6,659 nucleotides of DNA from Solirubrobacteraceae bacterium (GTDB lineage Bacteria; Actinomycetota; Thermoleophilia; Solirubrobacterales; Solirubrobacteraceae): NCBI GenBank assembly GCA_030038955.1, contig JASHQV010000172.1, forward strand, positions 1-6,659, read 5' to 3'. Under the pieces are notes generated by a model. The model ran no database searches, had not been told where the DNA came from, and saw only the letters and a list, made by a program, of their open reading frames with translations. Within the stretch, counting starts at the first letter, position 1; each line of letters begins with the position of its first letter. The translations under genes were made by a program, and so were the position numbers. Of this stretch, positions 6,466 through 6,659 are shown in pieces.

Positions 6466-6477
6466 AGCGCAAGGGCC
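6459..6477 (+). terminator. GC-rich hairpin overlapping the large inverted repeat
   Basis: GGCCCT (6459-6464) and AGGGCC (6472-6477) form a perfect 6-bp stem with a 7-base loop. Its left half is also the base of the right arm of the larger inverted repeat, so the two structures exclude each other in one RNA molecule. It could act as a U-less terminator for the PBP transcript. No T-run follows. Confidence 0.4.
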
Positions 6478-6495
6478 GAGCGCGCCGGGCCTCAC

Positions 6496-6616
6496 CACGA
6501 GCCCTCAGCGCGGTGGCTCCACGGAACCCTGAACGCGCTGGCTGCACGAGCCCTCAGCGCGTTGGCTCCACGAACCCTGAGCACGCTGGCTGCACGAGCC
6601 TGAACGCACTGGCGCG
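6496..6616. repeat. Five tandem copies of an imperfect 24-bp repeat
   Basis: Copies lie at 6496-6519, 6520-6544 (25 bases, one extra G), 6545-6568, 6569-6592 and 6593-6616 (most degenerate, mismatched at its end). The consensus is CACGARCCCTSARCGC followed by GYTGGCTS. Copies 1 and 3 differ at one base; copies 2 and 4 differ at two substitutions and the extra G. The array is therefore really about two 48-bp units plus a partial one. No reading frame with a start codon covers it. It looks like a noncoding minisatellite-type repeat after the PBP gene. Confidence 0.85.
6532..6563. other. Strong hairpin formed between repeat copies 2 and 3
   Basis: AACGCGCTG (6532-6540) is the exact reverse complement of CAGCGCGTT (6555-6563). 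Continuing inward, GCT (6541-6543) can pair with AGC (6549-6551) around a GCACG loop, leaving a three-base bulge. The stem is possible because odd and even repeat copies carry opposite versions of the same core. Confidence 0.55.
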
Positions 6617-6632
6617 CGAGCTGCCGGCTCGC
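6616..6632. other. Short perfect hairpin after the repeat array
   Basis: GCGAGC and GCTCGC pair over 6 bp with a TGCCG loop. It is GC-rich and has no T-run, and may be chance or a weak transcription stop between the array and the next gene. Confidence 0.3.
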
Positions 6633-6651
6633 CGGGCCCGCCCAGACCACC

Positions 6652-6657
6652 TATCAT
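6652..6657 (+). promoter_or_regulatory. Possible -10 box at the right edge
   Basis: TATCAT matches five of six bases of TATAAT and is one of the very few AT-rich hexamers in this stretch. It could drive a plus-strand gene beyond the window. The -35 region (about 6629-6634) does not resemble TTGACA and the context is cut off. Confidence 0.25.
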
Positions 6658-6659
6658 CG

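Noticed and set aside
6526..6603. Octapeptide-like reading (AL-S-AL-A-A-R pattern) through the 24-bp repeats
   Set aside because: The frame has no ATG or GTG between the upstream stop at 6457 and the array, copy 2 has an extra base, and a TGA ends it in copy 5. The pattern follows from a period divisible by three.
6496..6616. Tandem repeats as a CRISPR array
   Set aside because: Units are directly adjacent with no unique spacers, they vary between copies, and no cas gene is present.

Overview
The window is uniformly GC-rich, with the third-position G/C codon use and GTG starts of a high-GC Gram-positive bacterium. The class A penicillin-binding protein has a sequence style that I associate with Actinomycetota, most likely class Thermoleophilia (Solirubrobacterales-like). 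That placement rests on recalled family patterns and not on a search. Nothing points to a phage, plasmid, CRISPR or insertion sequence, and I see no rRNA or tRNA gene. Layout: a five-gene minus-strand block fills positions 1-4026, one large plus-strand gene fills 4221-6374, and the last 285 bases hold no gene but several repeats and inverted repeats. In minus-strand transcription order the genes are a PIG-V/GPI18-like polytopic glycosyltransferase (4026-2698), a HAD-superfamily hydrolase (2640-1882), a YbhB/YbcL-type PEBP protein (1843-1310), a CPBP-family intramembrane protease (1292-450), and the N-terminal part of a secreted protein that runs off the left edge (282-1). The first four are separated by only 17-57 bases and could be one transcript. 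A 167-base gap with a hairpin separates them from the secreted protein. The 4027-4220 interval separates the two directions and carries outward-facing TACACC/TACACT hexamers that could be divergent -10 boxes. The plus-strand gene encodes a bifunctional class A penicillin-binding protein with an intact transpeptidase triad. In its GT51 glycosyltransferase domain the second conserved glutamate appears to be glutamine. Functionally the window is an ordinary chromosomal stretch with an envelope flavour: peptidoglycan polymerisation and cross-linking (PBP), a membrane glycosyltransferase, a membrane protease and an exported protein. The HAD and PEBP proteins are soluble and generic. No clear novel multi-gene system is visible. 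The most unusual material is (a) downstream of the PBP gene, an 18-bp imperfect inverted repeat enclosing a second hairpin, with an overlapping competing hairpin, followed by five tandem copies of a 24-bp repeat; (b) the Glu-to-Gln change in the GT51 domain; and (c) a three-copy heptapeptide repeat inside the HAD protein.
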